A stretch of 64,000 bases of DNA from Pseudohalioglobus sediminis (GTDB taxonomy: Bacteria > Pseudomonadota > Gammaproteobacteria > Pseudomonadales > Halieaceae). Shown piece by piece: positions 17,219-25,035 of this stretch. Position 1 is the stretch's first letter. Each line of letters begins with the position of its first letter. The stretch lies in assembly GCF_008370495.1 (NCBI RefSeq), contig NZ_VTUX01000011.1, forward strand, positions 108,635-172,634, given 5' to 3'. A model generated the notes under the pieces. That model had not been told where the DNA came from, did not search any database, and saw only the letters and a program-made list of their open reading frames with translations. The position numbers and the translations under genes are program-made.

Positions 17219-17538
17219 TGAGCCTCGCGGACGCCGAACTGGATAAGGAGGGTTTCCTGCTGCACCTTGAGGACTGGAGCCCCGAGGTCGCCGAGGAACT
17301 TGCCCGACGCGAAGGCATTGACCTGGGTGACGCGCACTGGGAGATCATCCATCTTCTGCGCGACTATTACGCGCAGTTCGATGCCTCACCTGCAATGCGC
17401 CCGTTGGTAAAATACTGCCGCCTGCGACTCGGAGCCGACAAGGCAAGCAGCATTTACCTGCTGAAACTGTTCCCCGGATCGCCCGCCAAACTGGGCAGCA
17501 AGATTGCCGGCCTGCCCAAGCCCGAGAACTGCCTGTAA
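17218..17538 (+). CDS. tusE: sulfur relay protein TusE (DsrC family)
   Basis: A 106-residue DsrC/TusE protein. The flexible C-terminal arm ends GLPKPENCL, with the penultimate Cys105 that accepts sulfur from TusD and delivers it to MnmA. The second cysteine that dissimilatory DsrC proteins carry eleven residues earlier is absent (Ala here), so this is a tRNA-thiolation TusE and not a sulfite-reductase partner. The core has DWSPEVAEELARREGIDLGDAHWEIIHLLRDYYAQF, a family hallmark. Confidence 0.95.
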   Translation: MSLADAELDKEGFLLHLEDWSPEVAEELARREGIDLGDAHWEIIHLLRDYYAQFDASPAMRPLVKYCRLRLGADKASSIYLLKLFPGSPAKLGSKIAGLPKPENCL

Positions 17539-17549
17539 CCCCAGCGTTG

Positions 17550-18566
17550 ATGCCTATGTCACAGTTTACCCAAGCCGCCGAAGAGCACCCGTTCGCACCC
17601 TATGTCCGCATACTCGGCAAGGGCAAGAGCGGCAGCCGTTCACTGCAGAGAAACGAGGCTGCGGAAGCATTCAGCATGATTCTTCGCGGCGAAGTCGAGG
17701 CGGTTCAACTCGGCGCCTTCCTGATGCTGTTGCGGGTAAAAGAGGAGACCGGCGATGAACTGGCTGGTTTTGTAGACGCCTGCCGGCAACAGATGGTGCA
17801 ACCACCAGCCGACCTGCAAGCCGATCTTGACTGGAGCAGCTATGCCGGGAAGAAGCATCAGCACCCCTGGTATCTGCTTTCCCTGTTGCTGATAAGCGGC
17901 GCAGGCTATCGCGTACTGGTGCACGGCAGTGACGGCCACACCGCCGGACGCCTGTACACTGAACAAGCCATGCGCGAGCTTGGATTACCGGTAGCCAGCG
18001 ACTGGCAACAGGCCGCAACACAAATTGAGCAGCAGCAGCTAAGCTACCTGCCATTGCGAGCCTTCTGCCCCGCACTGCATGAATTGATCCTGTTGCGACC
18101 ACTGCTCGGATTGCGCTCGCCCGTCAACACGCTCACACGCCTGCTCAATCCACTCACCGCCCCGGCCAGCCTGCAGAGTGTGTTTCATCCCGCTTATTCA
18201 GCGCTACATCAGCGGGCTGATACCCTGCTAGGGCAGGCCAACGCCGGTGTATTCAAGGGTGAGAGCGGCGAGATTGAAGTCCGGCCCCATGCCGACACCC
18301 AGTTCTACAGACTGCACGACGGGCATATCGACGAGCACACACTGCCGCGTGTGTTGACCGGGAGAGCAGTCCCTGTCGAACAGCCGGCCGTGGCGCCCCT
18401 GCTGGCAATGTGGCGTGGTTCCGCTGCAGACGCGTATGGGCTCAACGCGGTACTGGCAACCACCGCTGCTGCCCTGATGGTACTGGAGCCAGACTGGGGC
18501 ATGCCGGCATGTGTAGCCGCCGCACAGGACATGTGGGCGGCGCGTGACAGGGAGAGACTCGACTGA
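17550..18566 (+). CDS. YbiB-like glycosyltransferase/TrpD2 family protein
   Basis: A 338-residue protein related to anthranilate phosphoribosyltransferase. GKGKSGSRSLQRNEAAEAFSMILRGEVEAVQLGAFLMLLRVKEET is the N-terminal helical domain, and VLVHGSDGHTAGRLYTEQAMRELGLPV the phosphoribosyl-type core. YbiB homologues bind nucleic acid rather than make tryptophan, as far as is known, and ybiB-like genes often lie by tusE. Three starts are close together (TTG 17547, ATG 17550, ATG 17556) with no clear ribosome site; I chose 17550. The stop overlaps trmA (TGATG). Confidence 0.85.
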   Translation: MPMSQFTQAAEEHPFAPYVRILGKGKSGSRSLQRNEAAEAFSMILRGEVEAVQLGAFLMLLRVKEETGDELAGFVDACRQQMVQPPADLQADLDWSSYAGKKHQHPWYLLSLLLISGAGYRVLVHGSDGHTAGRLYTEQAMRELGLPVASDWQQAATQIEQQQLSYLPLRAFCPALHELILLRPLLGLRSPVNTLTRLLNPLTAPASLQSVFHPAYSALHQRADTLLGQANAGVFKGESGEIEVRPHADTQFYRLHDGHIDEHTLPRVLTGRAVPVEQPAVAPLLAMWRGSAADAYGLNAVLATTAAALMVLEPDWGMPACVAAAQDMWAARDRERLD

Positions 18567-19675
18567 TGCCCCTTTCGGCCGTACAGCCAGAGCGTTACAG
18601 CGAACTACTGGACACCAAGGCCAGCCGCGTGGCAACGCAGCTGGCGCCGTTCGCAGCACCGCCCCCCGCGATTTACCCATCACCGCCAGAGGGATTTCGC
18701 ATGCGTGCCGAATTTCGCATGTGGCATGATGGCGACGGGCTGGACTACGTCATGTTCCGCAAGGATGCCCCCAAAACCCCGGTTCCGATCACCGCATTCC
18801 CCATCGCCTGTGACCGCATACAACAGTTGATGCCCGCCCTGCTCGAGCGGCTGCGCTCAAATCTCGAACTGCGGAAAAAGCTGTTCCAGGTCGAGTTTCT
18901 GTCCACACTGGCCGGCGAGACCCTGATCACACTGATCTATCATCGCCAGTTGGAAGAGGCCTGGCAGGCGGCGGCCGCAACACTACGTGATGAGTTACAG
19001 GAAGCACACCCTGGATTATCGATAATCGGTCGCGCCCGCAAGCAAAAGCTGATACTCGGACGCGACTGGGTCCTTGAGCGCCTGGAAATAGGCGGACAGC
19101 AGTACAGCTATCGGCAGCACGAGCAGGCATTCACGCAACCGAATGCGCGTGTCAACGTGAACATGATCGAATGGGCCCGCGCGCAGGCCAGGAAGCTCGA
19201 GGGAGATCTGCTGGAATTGTATTGCGGTAATGGCAATTTCACCCTGCCTTTGGCTTGCCATTTCAAGCGTGTGCTCGCGACCGAACTGGCCAAAGTATCC
19301 GTTCGCGCCGCCAGGGACAACCTGGCAGACAACGGGATAGCAAACGTTGAAATTGTGCGCCTGTCGGCGGAGGAAGTCACCCAGGCATTGGCTGGCGAGC
19401 GCGAGTTTCGTCGCCTTGGGGAATTGTCCACGCCACTGGCTGAATACGACCTGCGAACCGTGTTTGTCGATCCACCGCGCGCAGGGCTCGACGAGGCCAC
19501 ACTGGGCATGGTCTCGACATTCGAAACCATCCTCTACATATCATGTAACCCCGACACACTGGCGCAAAACCTGGAGACCCTGAGAAGAAGCCACCGCATC
19601 GACTGCTTCGCCCTCTTCGACCAGTTTCCCTACACCGAGCATATGGAATGCGGCGTGCTGTTGCGACGCCGGTAG
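18566..19675 (+). CDS. trmA: tRNA (uracil-5-)-methyltransferase
   Basis: A 369-residue RNA m5U methyltransferase of TrmA length, which makes ribothymidine at position 54 of tRNA using SAM. The N-terminal RNA-recognition part includes RAEFRMWHDGDGLDYVMF. The SAM site is LLELYCGNGNFTLPLA, followed by VFVDPPRAGLD. The catalytic cysteine is in ILYISCNPDTLAQN, and the C-terminal FDQFPYTEHMECGVLL carries the general base Glu. It lacks the iron-sulfur cysteines of RlmC/RlmD. Last of the tus-ybiB-trmA run. Confidence 0.95.
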   Translation: MPLSAVQPERYSELLDTKASRVATQLAPFAAPPPAIYPSPPEGFRMRAEFRMWHDGDGLDYVMFRKDAPKTPVPITAFPIACDRIQQLMPALLERLRSNLELRKKLFQVEFLSTLAGETLITLIYHRQLEEAWQAAAATLRDELQEAHPGLSIIGRARKQKLILGRDWVLERLEIGGQQYSYRQHEQAFTQPNARVNVNMIEWARAQARKLEGDLLELYCGNGNFTLPLACHFKRVLATELAKVSVRAARDNLADNGIANVEIVRLSAEEVTQALAGEREFRRLGELSTPLAEYDLRTVFVDPPRAGLDEATLGMVSTFETILYISCNPDTLAQNLETLRRSHRIDCFALFDQFPYTEHMECGVLLRRR

Positions 19676-19711
19676 CCCGGTCCGGCTGACTGCAACAGCC
19701 CGCCATGGCAA

Positions 19712-20605
19712 TCAGCAGCGAATGCCGAATGTCAGCAGGCCGCGACCAAGAATTTCATCCAGATTTTCTGCGTCCGCTTCTTTGACCTCCAGGGAATGCA
19801 GGCGCATTTCTCGGTAAATCTCACGCTTGTGCAGGTTGGCCCTGAGTTCCGCCGCGGACGCATCCTCCTGCCAGCAATCGATGTAGACATTACCTGCGGG
19901 GAGGTAGAAATCAGCGTGGACCTGCTCCTCAATGGGTAACAGGCGGCGATACGCGTGCGCCAGTTGCGCCAGGTAGAGCCAGTTGCATACCCGCATCTGC
20001 AGCGGCGTAGCCAGCACGTGTCCGTCTATGCCCTCACAGCTGATTTTTGTATCGGCATTGGCAAACAGGTCGGGCTCGGCGTTGGCGTCGGCAGGTTCGG
20101 GCGTGGGTATCTGGTCCGATTGACGAGTGAGCTCGCGATGCACCACCGGGTTGTCGACAATTTCATGCGGCCAGGTCACGTAAAAAGCGCCGGATGCCTC
20201 ACTCTCCTCCTGCTGACCACCCATGCTGCGCCCCAGGGCTGTGAGCTCCCAGCCGAGAACGCTGTGGTGCTGCAAGCCCAACTCGGCCAACGCCCTGTTG
20301 ATTTGGCGTGCGTGCAAGCGCGGGTAATAGCGTCGCATCGAGGCCGCGGTAATACGCTGGTTCGACTCAATCGCCGCCAACAATGGGTGGTGATCCAGTG
20401 ACTGAGGCCAGACGATATAGCGCCCGTAGCGACGACTTTGCTGATAGGACCCGCCCTCGAATTCCCCTTTGGGCAGGAGCACCCAGGTGTCTGCGGAGCG
20501 TCGTATCCAGCCGTAATCCCGCAGCGTGGCGAAGAGCTGCTGGGCGGGTATGTCCAGCTTGCGCGCGAGCGCGGTGGTCGAGAGCTTGCCGTCGTCCTGT
20601 GACAT
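19712..20605 (-). CDS. winged-helix protein with a PD-(D/E)XK-like C-terminus
   Basis: A 297-residue protein starting at the ATG 20605. The N-terminus (GKLSTTALARKLDIPAQQLFATLRDYGWIRRSADTWVLLPKGEFEGG) looks like a helix-turn-helix module, and residues about 75-140 contain a second one (ITAASMRRYYPRLHARQINRALAELGLQHH). The C-terminal 90 residues read HADFYLPAGNVYIDCW followed by LHKREIYREMRLHSLEVKEADAENLDEILGRGLLTFGI. The D-(X)n-[DE]-X-K spacing with a trailing long helix suggests a restriction-endonuclease-like fold. I recall homologues in Pseudomonas and Shewanella misnamed glycerol kinase. Function unknown; it starts four bases before the dUTPase stop line, so the two are cotranscribed. Confidence 0.72.
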   Translation of the reverse strand: MSQDDGKLSTTALARKLDIPAQQLFATLRDYGWIRRSADTWVLLPKGEFEGGSYQQSRRYGRYIVWPQSLDHHPLLAAIESNQRITAASMRRYYPRLHARQINRALAELGLQHHSVLGWELTALGRSMGGQQEESEASGAFYVTWPHEIVDNPVVHRELTRQSDQIPTPEPADANAEPDLFANADTKISCEGIDGHVLATPLQMRVCNWLYLAQLAHAYRRLLPIEEQVHADFYLPAGNVYIDCWQEDASAAELRANLHKREIYREMRLHSLEVKEADAENLDEILGRGLLTFGIRC

Positions 20606-20609
20606 GGGC

Positions 20610-21236
20610 TTAATCCAGCACGGCTTCCCGATAGCGTTTTTCCAGCGCCCAGTACACATGATCGGCGAACTGCGGATCAGATGAATCCATGGGAGCGAGC
20701 AGTTCTACAAGGTGCTCATTGTCTTCCATACCATCCCAATCCTTCACGTAGGTGCCCTCTTTATAGCCGTGATCCTGCCGGAAGAAGTTGAGCACGTTCT
20801 TACCCACGTAAGAGCGATACAGGGTCTCGAAATCGAGTTCGGCGGCATCCATCAGATCCCAGAATAGTGCCGGCGAAAAGCTGCGCGTCTGTAAACAGTG
20901 CAACGCCAGGGCTTCCGTGGCTTCACGCACCCCCAGCGCCGAGGGAGATCGCGCCTCGATGTCAGCCGCGATCTCTTCGGCGATAGTGTCGATGTCCTTG
21001 CCTTCAACGAACAAGGCCGACATCCCGAAGTGCCAGATATCGATAGCCTCCATACGCACCTGCTCCATGTCAGGCACCTGCTTCTTCCACCACTTGAAGC
21101 CATAGTGGTCGATTAGTTCACCACACTCGATCCACGCTGCCCGGTACCACTCAAAGTGCTGTTGCACCCAGTTCTCATGGACGCGCGTATTCATGCGGTC
21201 CTGCATTGTCAGCATGTTGACCAGGGCTTGTTTCAA
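20610..21236 (-). CDS. all-alpha dUTP diphosphatase (dUTPase_2 family)
   Basis: A 208-residue all-alpha NTP pyrophosphatase that should hydrolyse dUTP to dUMP. The metal-binding motifs are IECGELIDHYGFKWWKKQ and, about 15 residues on, MEAIDIWHFGMSALF; a third part is VGKNVLNFFRQDHGYKEGTY. This is the dimeric family of Leishmania and Campylobacter dUTPases and not the trimeric Dut. I start it at TTG 21236, six bases after GAGG, giving MKQALVNMLTMQDRMNTRV; ATGs at 21215, 21206 and 21194 are alternatives. Longer readings would run into the repeat array next to tRNA-Leu and are not credible. It could be transcribed from the tRNA-Leu side if the T-run at 21299-21306 leaks. Confidence 0.88.
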   Translation of the reverse strand: MKQALVNMLTMQDRMNTRVHENWVQQHFEWYRAAWIECGELIDHYGFKWWKKQVPDMEQVRMEAIDIWHFGMSALFVEGKDIDTIAEEIAADIEARSPSALGVREATEALALHCLQTRSFSPALFWDLMDAAELDFETLYRSYVGKNVLNFFRQDHGYKEGTYVKDWDGMEDNEHLVELLAPMDSSDPQFADHVYWALEKRYREAVLD

Positions 21237-21298
21237 GGTATACCTCACTGTGTAGGATCTGACGCAAAGAATGCGTGAGCATAGCAGCGCCGGCAGGC

Positions 21299-21306
21299 AA
21301 AAAGAA
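21299..21306 (-). terminator. possible terminator of the tRNA-Leu transcript
   Basis: On the minus strand the repeat array ends with a GC-rich inverted repeat (GGCATGCC) and then TTCTTTTT. It is the only T-run between tRNA-Leu and the dUTPase gene, but the hairpin is not directly adjacent. Confidence 0.4.
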
Positions 21307-21308
21307 GT

Positions 21309-21527
21309 TGGTACGGGCGGCATGCCGGCCGGGCGCACCAGGCGGCACGCATGCCGGTTCGCTCGCGATCTGGAGGTTGGTGCCCGGAGCCGGAATCGAC
21401 GATCCGGCGCACCGGCCGGCACGCGTGCCGGTTCGCTTGCGGTCTGGGGAGTTGGTGCCCGGAACCGGAATCGACGATCCGGCGCACCGGCCGGCACGTG
21501 TGCCGGTTCGCTTGCGGTCTGGGGAGT
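21309..21527 (-). repeat. tandem repeats carrying tRNA-Leu 3' ends
   Basis: Directly downstream of tRNA-Leu (minus strand) are two near-identical 75-bp units, 21453-21527 and 21378-21452, differing at two bases by eye. A degenerate 69-bp unit follows at 21309-21377. Each 75-bp unit ends with about 22 bases of the 3' end of the tRNA including its CCA (plus strand TGGTGCCCGG at 21453 and 21378, as at 21528 in the gene). Units contain the 16-bp palindrome CCGGCACGCGTGCCGG (one base changed in the first copy). Confidence 0.92.
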
Positions 21528-21615
21528 TGGTGCCCGGAGCCGGAATCGAACCGGCACGGCCGCAATGGCCGGGAGATTTTAAGTCTCCTGTGTCTACCAA
21601 TTTCACCATCCGGGC
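21528..21615 (-). tRNA. tRNA-Leu (anticodon TAA)
   Basis: An 88-base class II tRNA with CCA encoded. The acceptor arms GCCCGGA and TCCGGGC pair perfectly. The anticodon stem-loop is GGAGA-CTTAAAA-TCTCC with TAA. There is a long variable arm and a T-arm GCCGG-TTCGATT-CCGGC. The 3' end is followed at once by the tandem tail repeats. Confidence 0.97.
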
Positions 21616-21773
21616 GGAAAGAGGCGCAGGTGGCAGGCCCACGCGCGGTCGCAGCGTCATGCGCCTGCGAAAGCGCGCGCGATAATATCACAGTCAATCG
21701 ACGGCGGGCTAACGCTGGAGCAGTTTACAGCATGCTAAACTAATGATTTAGCCCACTTGCGGACCTCCGCTGA

Positions 21774-24700
21774 ATGCGCAAACTGCTCGTCGCGATCTTT
21801 TTACTCACGCTCATTGTGGCGGCGCCATTGGCCATCTTGCGCTCAGAGAATGCCACCCTGGCCATTGCACAGTGGGCGGTAGCGTTTTTTACCGATTTCC
21901 AGCTGGTACTGCAGCAGCCGGTGTTGCGACCACTGGAGGGGACCTTTTCTGCCAGCGAGTTACAGCTGCAACCGCAAGATAGCAAGGGCCCGCCCTTGCT
22001 CAGCGTGCTGGATATCTCAGGCCAGGTCAGTGTGCTTGACTTGCTGGCTGGCAAACGGCTCTCGAACAGCGACCTGTACGCCGGCTCCGTCATCATTTAT
22101 GTCTCCGACCAGGATGAGACCGAAGATCCGGCGCCCCTCCACTGGCTCGGTTATCTCGCCTGGCTACCCCGAACCCTGCAGATTGATCAACTTCACGCGA
22201 TCAACGCATCAGAAGAAGTGCTCGTGTTTCCGTTCACAGCGGTCCAGGGTGAACGCCGTGAGGCAGACAGTTTTTACCTGTCTGCCAGGGCACAGTACGA
22301 GGGTGAGCCGCTGGAATTCAATGGCCGCATCTGGGGAGAGCGTCAACGTGAAAAGATCAACACCCTCAAAGTTGAAGCCAATTTCCATGCACCTGTAAGT
22401 GACAGCCGCGTACAGCTGGAGGGAGAACTTCGCGGCACTGAGCAGGCTTTCGACTACGACCTGGTACTAGATGCGCAGTACCGAGACGTGGCCGCCTTTC
22501 TCGACGGTTTAAACGCGAAGCTGGGCCTCGCGGGCTCACTCACTCTCGATGCGGCAATGCACGGGGACGCACAGGGTTTTATTCTGCGAGACGCCCGTCT
22601 CGTTCTGGATAATATGCCGCAGTATGGCATCGAAGCTGCGGGGCGGCTCGAGTATGATCGCTCAGGCACCAGCGCAATAGAAATGGTGGTCGCGGGCGAA
22701 ATCGACACGTCTGACCCCATGCTCGCGCAGCTACCACTCGACCTTGGGCCATTTGGCCGGGCGGGCGGCAACGCCAAGGTCAGTGGTTCGCTGAATGCGC
22801 CGCGCATCGACAGGTTCCTGTTGCGAAGCGAAAGTGATGCGGGCTTGATTATCAGCCTCACGGGGCAGCTCGACCTGCTGGGTGATGCCCGGTTCAATCG
22901 CGTAAAAGCAGATCTCCAGGGCCCTGGACTCAGTGTACTGTCTCCATGGACCGGACCGCTGCCCTACGAAACCGGTGCTTTCCAGGCAAGTGGCGTGCTT
23001 AGCGGCTCACACGGTGAACTTAAACTGAGAAACCTGGTGATCGAGTCAGGAACTCGCGACACATTGCAATTGAGAATCGAAGGCGAGGCGCGTTCCGAGG
23101 GCAAACTGACCGAGGCCGGACTGGCCGCAATCCGTGACGTACAGGTGCATGCGTCCCTGGAAACACCCGACTCACAGAACCTCTCCTCTCTCTGGCATAC
23201 TCAAGTGCCCGGTGGCTTCGCTATCTCTGCAAATCTTCAGTTGCGCGGCAGTGCCGACGAACTGGACATCATCGGTGGCGATATACAGGCGCAATCCAGC
23301 GATATCGACTTCCGTATCAAACCCGAAAACGGCACGATAAGACAGCAACAGCCGCCATACCTATCTGCTTTCACTGCGCCGGTGAGCGTGTCTCTCAGCG
23401 ACACCAGTGCTCTGTCCCAGTTTTTCACGACGCCTATCCCCGTCCTTGGCGCTGTGCAGGGTAAAGGCACGATCACGCAGTACGCTGATCGCTTCGCTCT
23501 GGAGGCCATTGAGCTGGCCTTGCACAGTGACGGCCCCGACCTGTCGGTAAGCGGGGAGATACGTGACCTGACGGAGTTCCGTGGAATTTCCCTGCACAGC
23601 AGTTTTTCCGGCATCGAGGCTCGTGACCTGCTCATGACCGCGCTGGAAGATTTCACCTACGAAGGTGATCTCGCCTATCTCGATGGCGGCTTCCATTTAT
23701 CCGACCAGGGCAGCGGTCGCTGGCAACTGAACGACCTGGTGTTACACACCAGCGAGCGCGACGGCGCATTTGAACTGAGCGCCAGAGGCAGGATCGACCA
23801 GCTCTTTGCCGGGCCCGCTATCAATCTCGACGCGCAGTATCACCTGCGAGATCCCGACCTGCTTGCCGCCCTGAGTCGCCTGCGCATGAATCCAGTGAGC
23901 GGCATGCTCCAGGTCCAGTCGAGTCGCGGTACCACCCGTTTCGAATCGCAGAATCGCATTGGGGAGACCGTGGTGGATGTCACAGGAAGCGCAGAACATC
24001 GGGACAGGGAAATACGGCAAGTAACCATGCGACTTGAGAGCCCGCTGGTACTGCTGGACGATCTTGGCCTTCAGGCAGAGCAAACCGACAATGCCAGCTA
24101 CAACCCCACGGAAGTCATACAGATCAAGCCTGTCGAGCGCCTGGAGAGAGCTCTACGCAACGCGCCGGACTACGCTACCGATCTATCTGTTGCACTGGGC
24201 ACCGTCCGAGGCGTCAACACCGACATAGACGGATTTGACCTGCAACTGACCGGCAATAACAAGCGCTACACACTGCGCAAATTCAACATTGCCTACGGTG
24301 ACACTGTCGCCGAGGTGCGCGGGCTGATCGACCTTAACAGCCGCCCTGCCTTTGTCAGCCTCGCCGGCAACGCCAGTGCGATCCCGCTAAACAAGGTGAG
24401 CCGAGACCTGGGCAAGGATACCGGCGTAAGCGGTATCGCGCACATACGCGGTGGCGTCAGCGCCACGGGCGCGACAGGTGAGGCGCTGCTGGGCGACCTT
24501 GATGGCAACATAGCCATCGCACTTGAAGACGCTGAAATTGAAGGCGCAGCTTACGACATCCTGGCCACAGACTTTCTGGAATGGATTTACTCTGGCGCGG
24601 CGCTGGAAAAGTCGACCCACGTGGACTGCACACTGGCCGGCTTCAGCATCAACGATGGCGTCGCCACCAGCGATTCGCTCTATGTAGAGACGACTAAAAT

Positions 24701-24971
24701 GGTGGCGACCGGCTCTGCAAAAATAAACCTGGGCAAGCAGACGCTGGATATTGAACTGACACCGCGCTCCAAATCCCGATCCATACAAATACCCTCCTCC
24801 GTGCGACTGCGCGGTGACTTCGCCAACCCCAAAGTCACCCTCTCGCCAGTAAAAGCCGCAGTCGATGCGTACGCGCAAGTGCTGACACTGGTACCACGTA
24901 TCGCCAGCAAGGTATTCGGTATCAGCAAAGAGCAGAAAACGCTGCGGCCCTGCATTACGGAAGGTCGATAA
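21774..24971 (+). CDS. AsmA-like/YhdP-type envelope protein
   Basis: A 1065-residue protein with one N-terminal membrane anchor (RKLLVAIFLLTLIVAAPLAIL) and a long, beta-rich periplasmic body. The C-terminal region has the AsmA-family pattern: DGFDLQLTGNNKRYTLRKFNIAYGDTVAEVRGLIDL, GDLDGNIAIALEDAEIEGAAYDILATDFLEW, then MVATGSAKINLGKQTLDIELTPRSKSRSIQIPSSVRLRGDFANPKVTLSP. AsmA-like proteins of this size are now viewed as bridge-like phospholipid carriers between the inner and outer membranes. It is divergent from tRNA-Leu and followed 64 bases later by a transporter. Which AsmA paralogue it is cannot be fixed by eye. Confidence 0.87.
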   Translation: MRKLLVAIFLLTLIVAAPLAILRSENATLAIAQWAVAFFTDFQLVLQQPVLRPLEGTFSASELQLQPQDSKGPPLLSVLDISGQVSVLDLLAGKRLSNSDLYAGSVIIYVSDQDETEDPAPLHWLGYLAWLPRTLQIDQLHAINASEEVLVFPFTAVQGERREADSFYLSARAQYEGEPLEFNGRIWGERQREKINTLKVEANFHAPVSDSRVQLEGELRGTEQAFDYDLVLDAQYRDVAAFLDGLNAKLGLAGSLTLDAAMHGDAQGFILRDARLVLDNMPQYGIEAAGRLEYDRSGTSAIEMVVAGEIDTSDPMLAQLPLDLGPFGRAGGNAKVSGSLNAPRIDRFLLRSESDAGLIISLTGQLDLLGDARFNRVKADLQGPGLSVLSPWTGPLPYETGAFQASGVLSGSHGELKLRNLVIESGTRDTLQLRIEGEARSEGKLTEAGLAAIRDVQVHASLETPDSQNLSSLWHTQVPGGFAISANLQLRGSADELDIIGGDIQAQSSDIDFRIKPENGTIRQQQPPYLSAFTAPVSVSLSDTSALSQFFTTPIPVLGAVQGKGTITQYADRFALEAIELALHSDGPDLSVSGEIRDLTEFRGISLHSSFSGIEARDLLMTALEDFTYEGDLAYLDGGFHLSDQGSGRWQLNDLVLHTSERDGAFELSARGRIDQLFAGPAINLDAQYHLRDPDLLAALSRLRMNPVSGMLQVQSSRGTTRFESQNRIGETVVDVTGSAEHRDREIRQVTMRLESPLVLLDDLGLQAEQTDNASYNPTEVIQIKPVERLERALRNAPDYATDLSVALGTVRGVNTDIDGFDLQLTGNNKRYTLRKFNIAYGDTVAEVRGLIDLNSRPAFVSLAGNASAIPLNKVSRDLGKDTGVSGIAHIRGGVSATGATGEALLGDLDGNIAIALEDAEIEGAAYDILATDFLEWIYSGAALEKSTHVDCTLAGFSINDGVATSDSLYVETTKMVATGSAKINLGKQTLDIELTPRSKSRSIQIPSSVRLRGDFANPKVTLSPVKAAVDAYAQVLTLVPRIASKVFGISKEQKTLRPCITEGR

Positions 24972-25035
24972 CAACACCTGAGCGGTGTTATGCCGTGCTA
25001 CAATCCGGCGCAAAACAAGGACAACAGGGTGACAG

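Noticed and set aside
17218..17538. DsrC of dissimilatory sulfur metabolism
   Set aside because: The second C-terminal cysteine is replaced by alanine and the neighbours are TusBCD only.
21237..21557. N-terminal extension of the dUTPase into the tRNA-Leu repeats
   Set aside because: The extra 100 residues are only a repeated translation of the tail repeats and are absent from the family.
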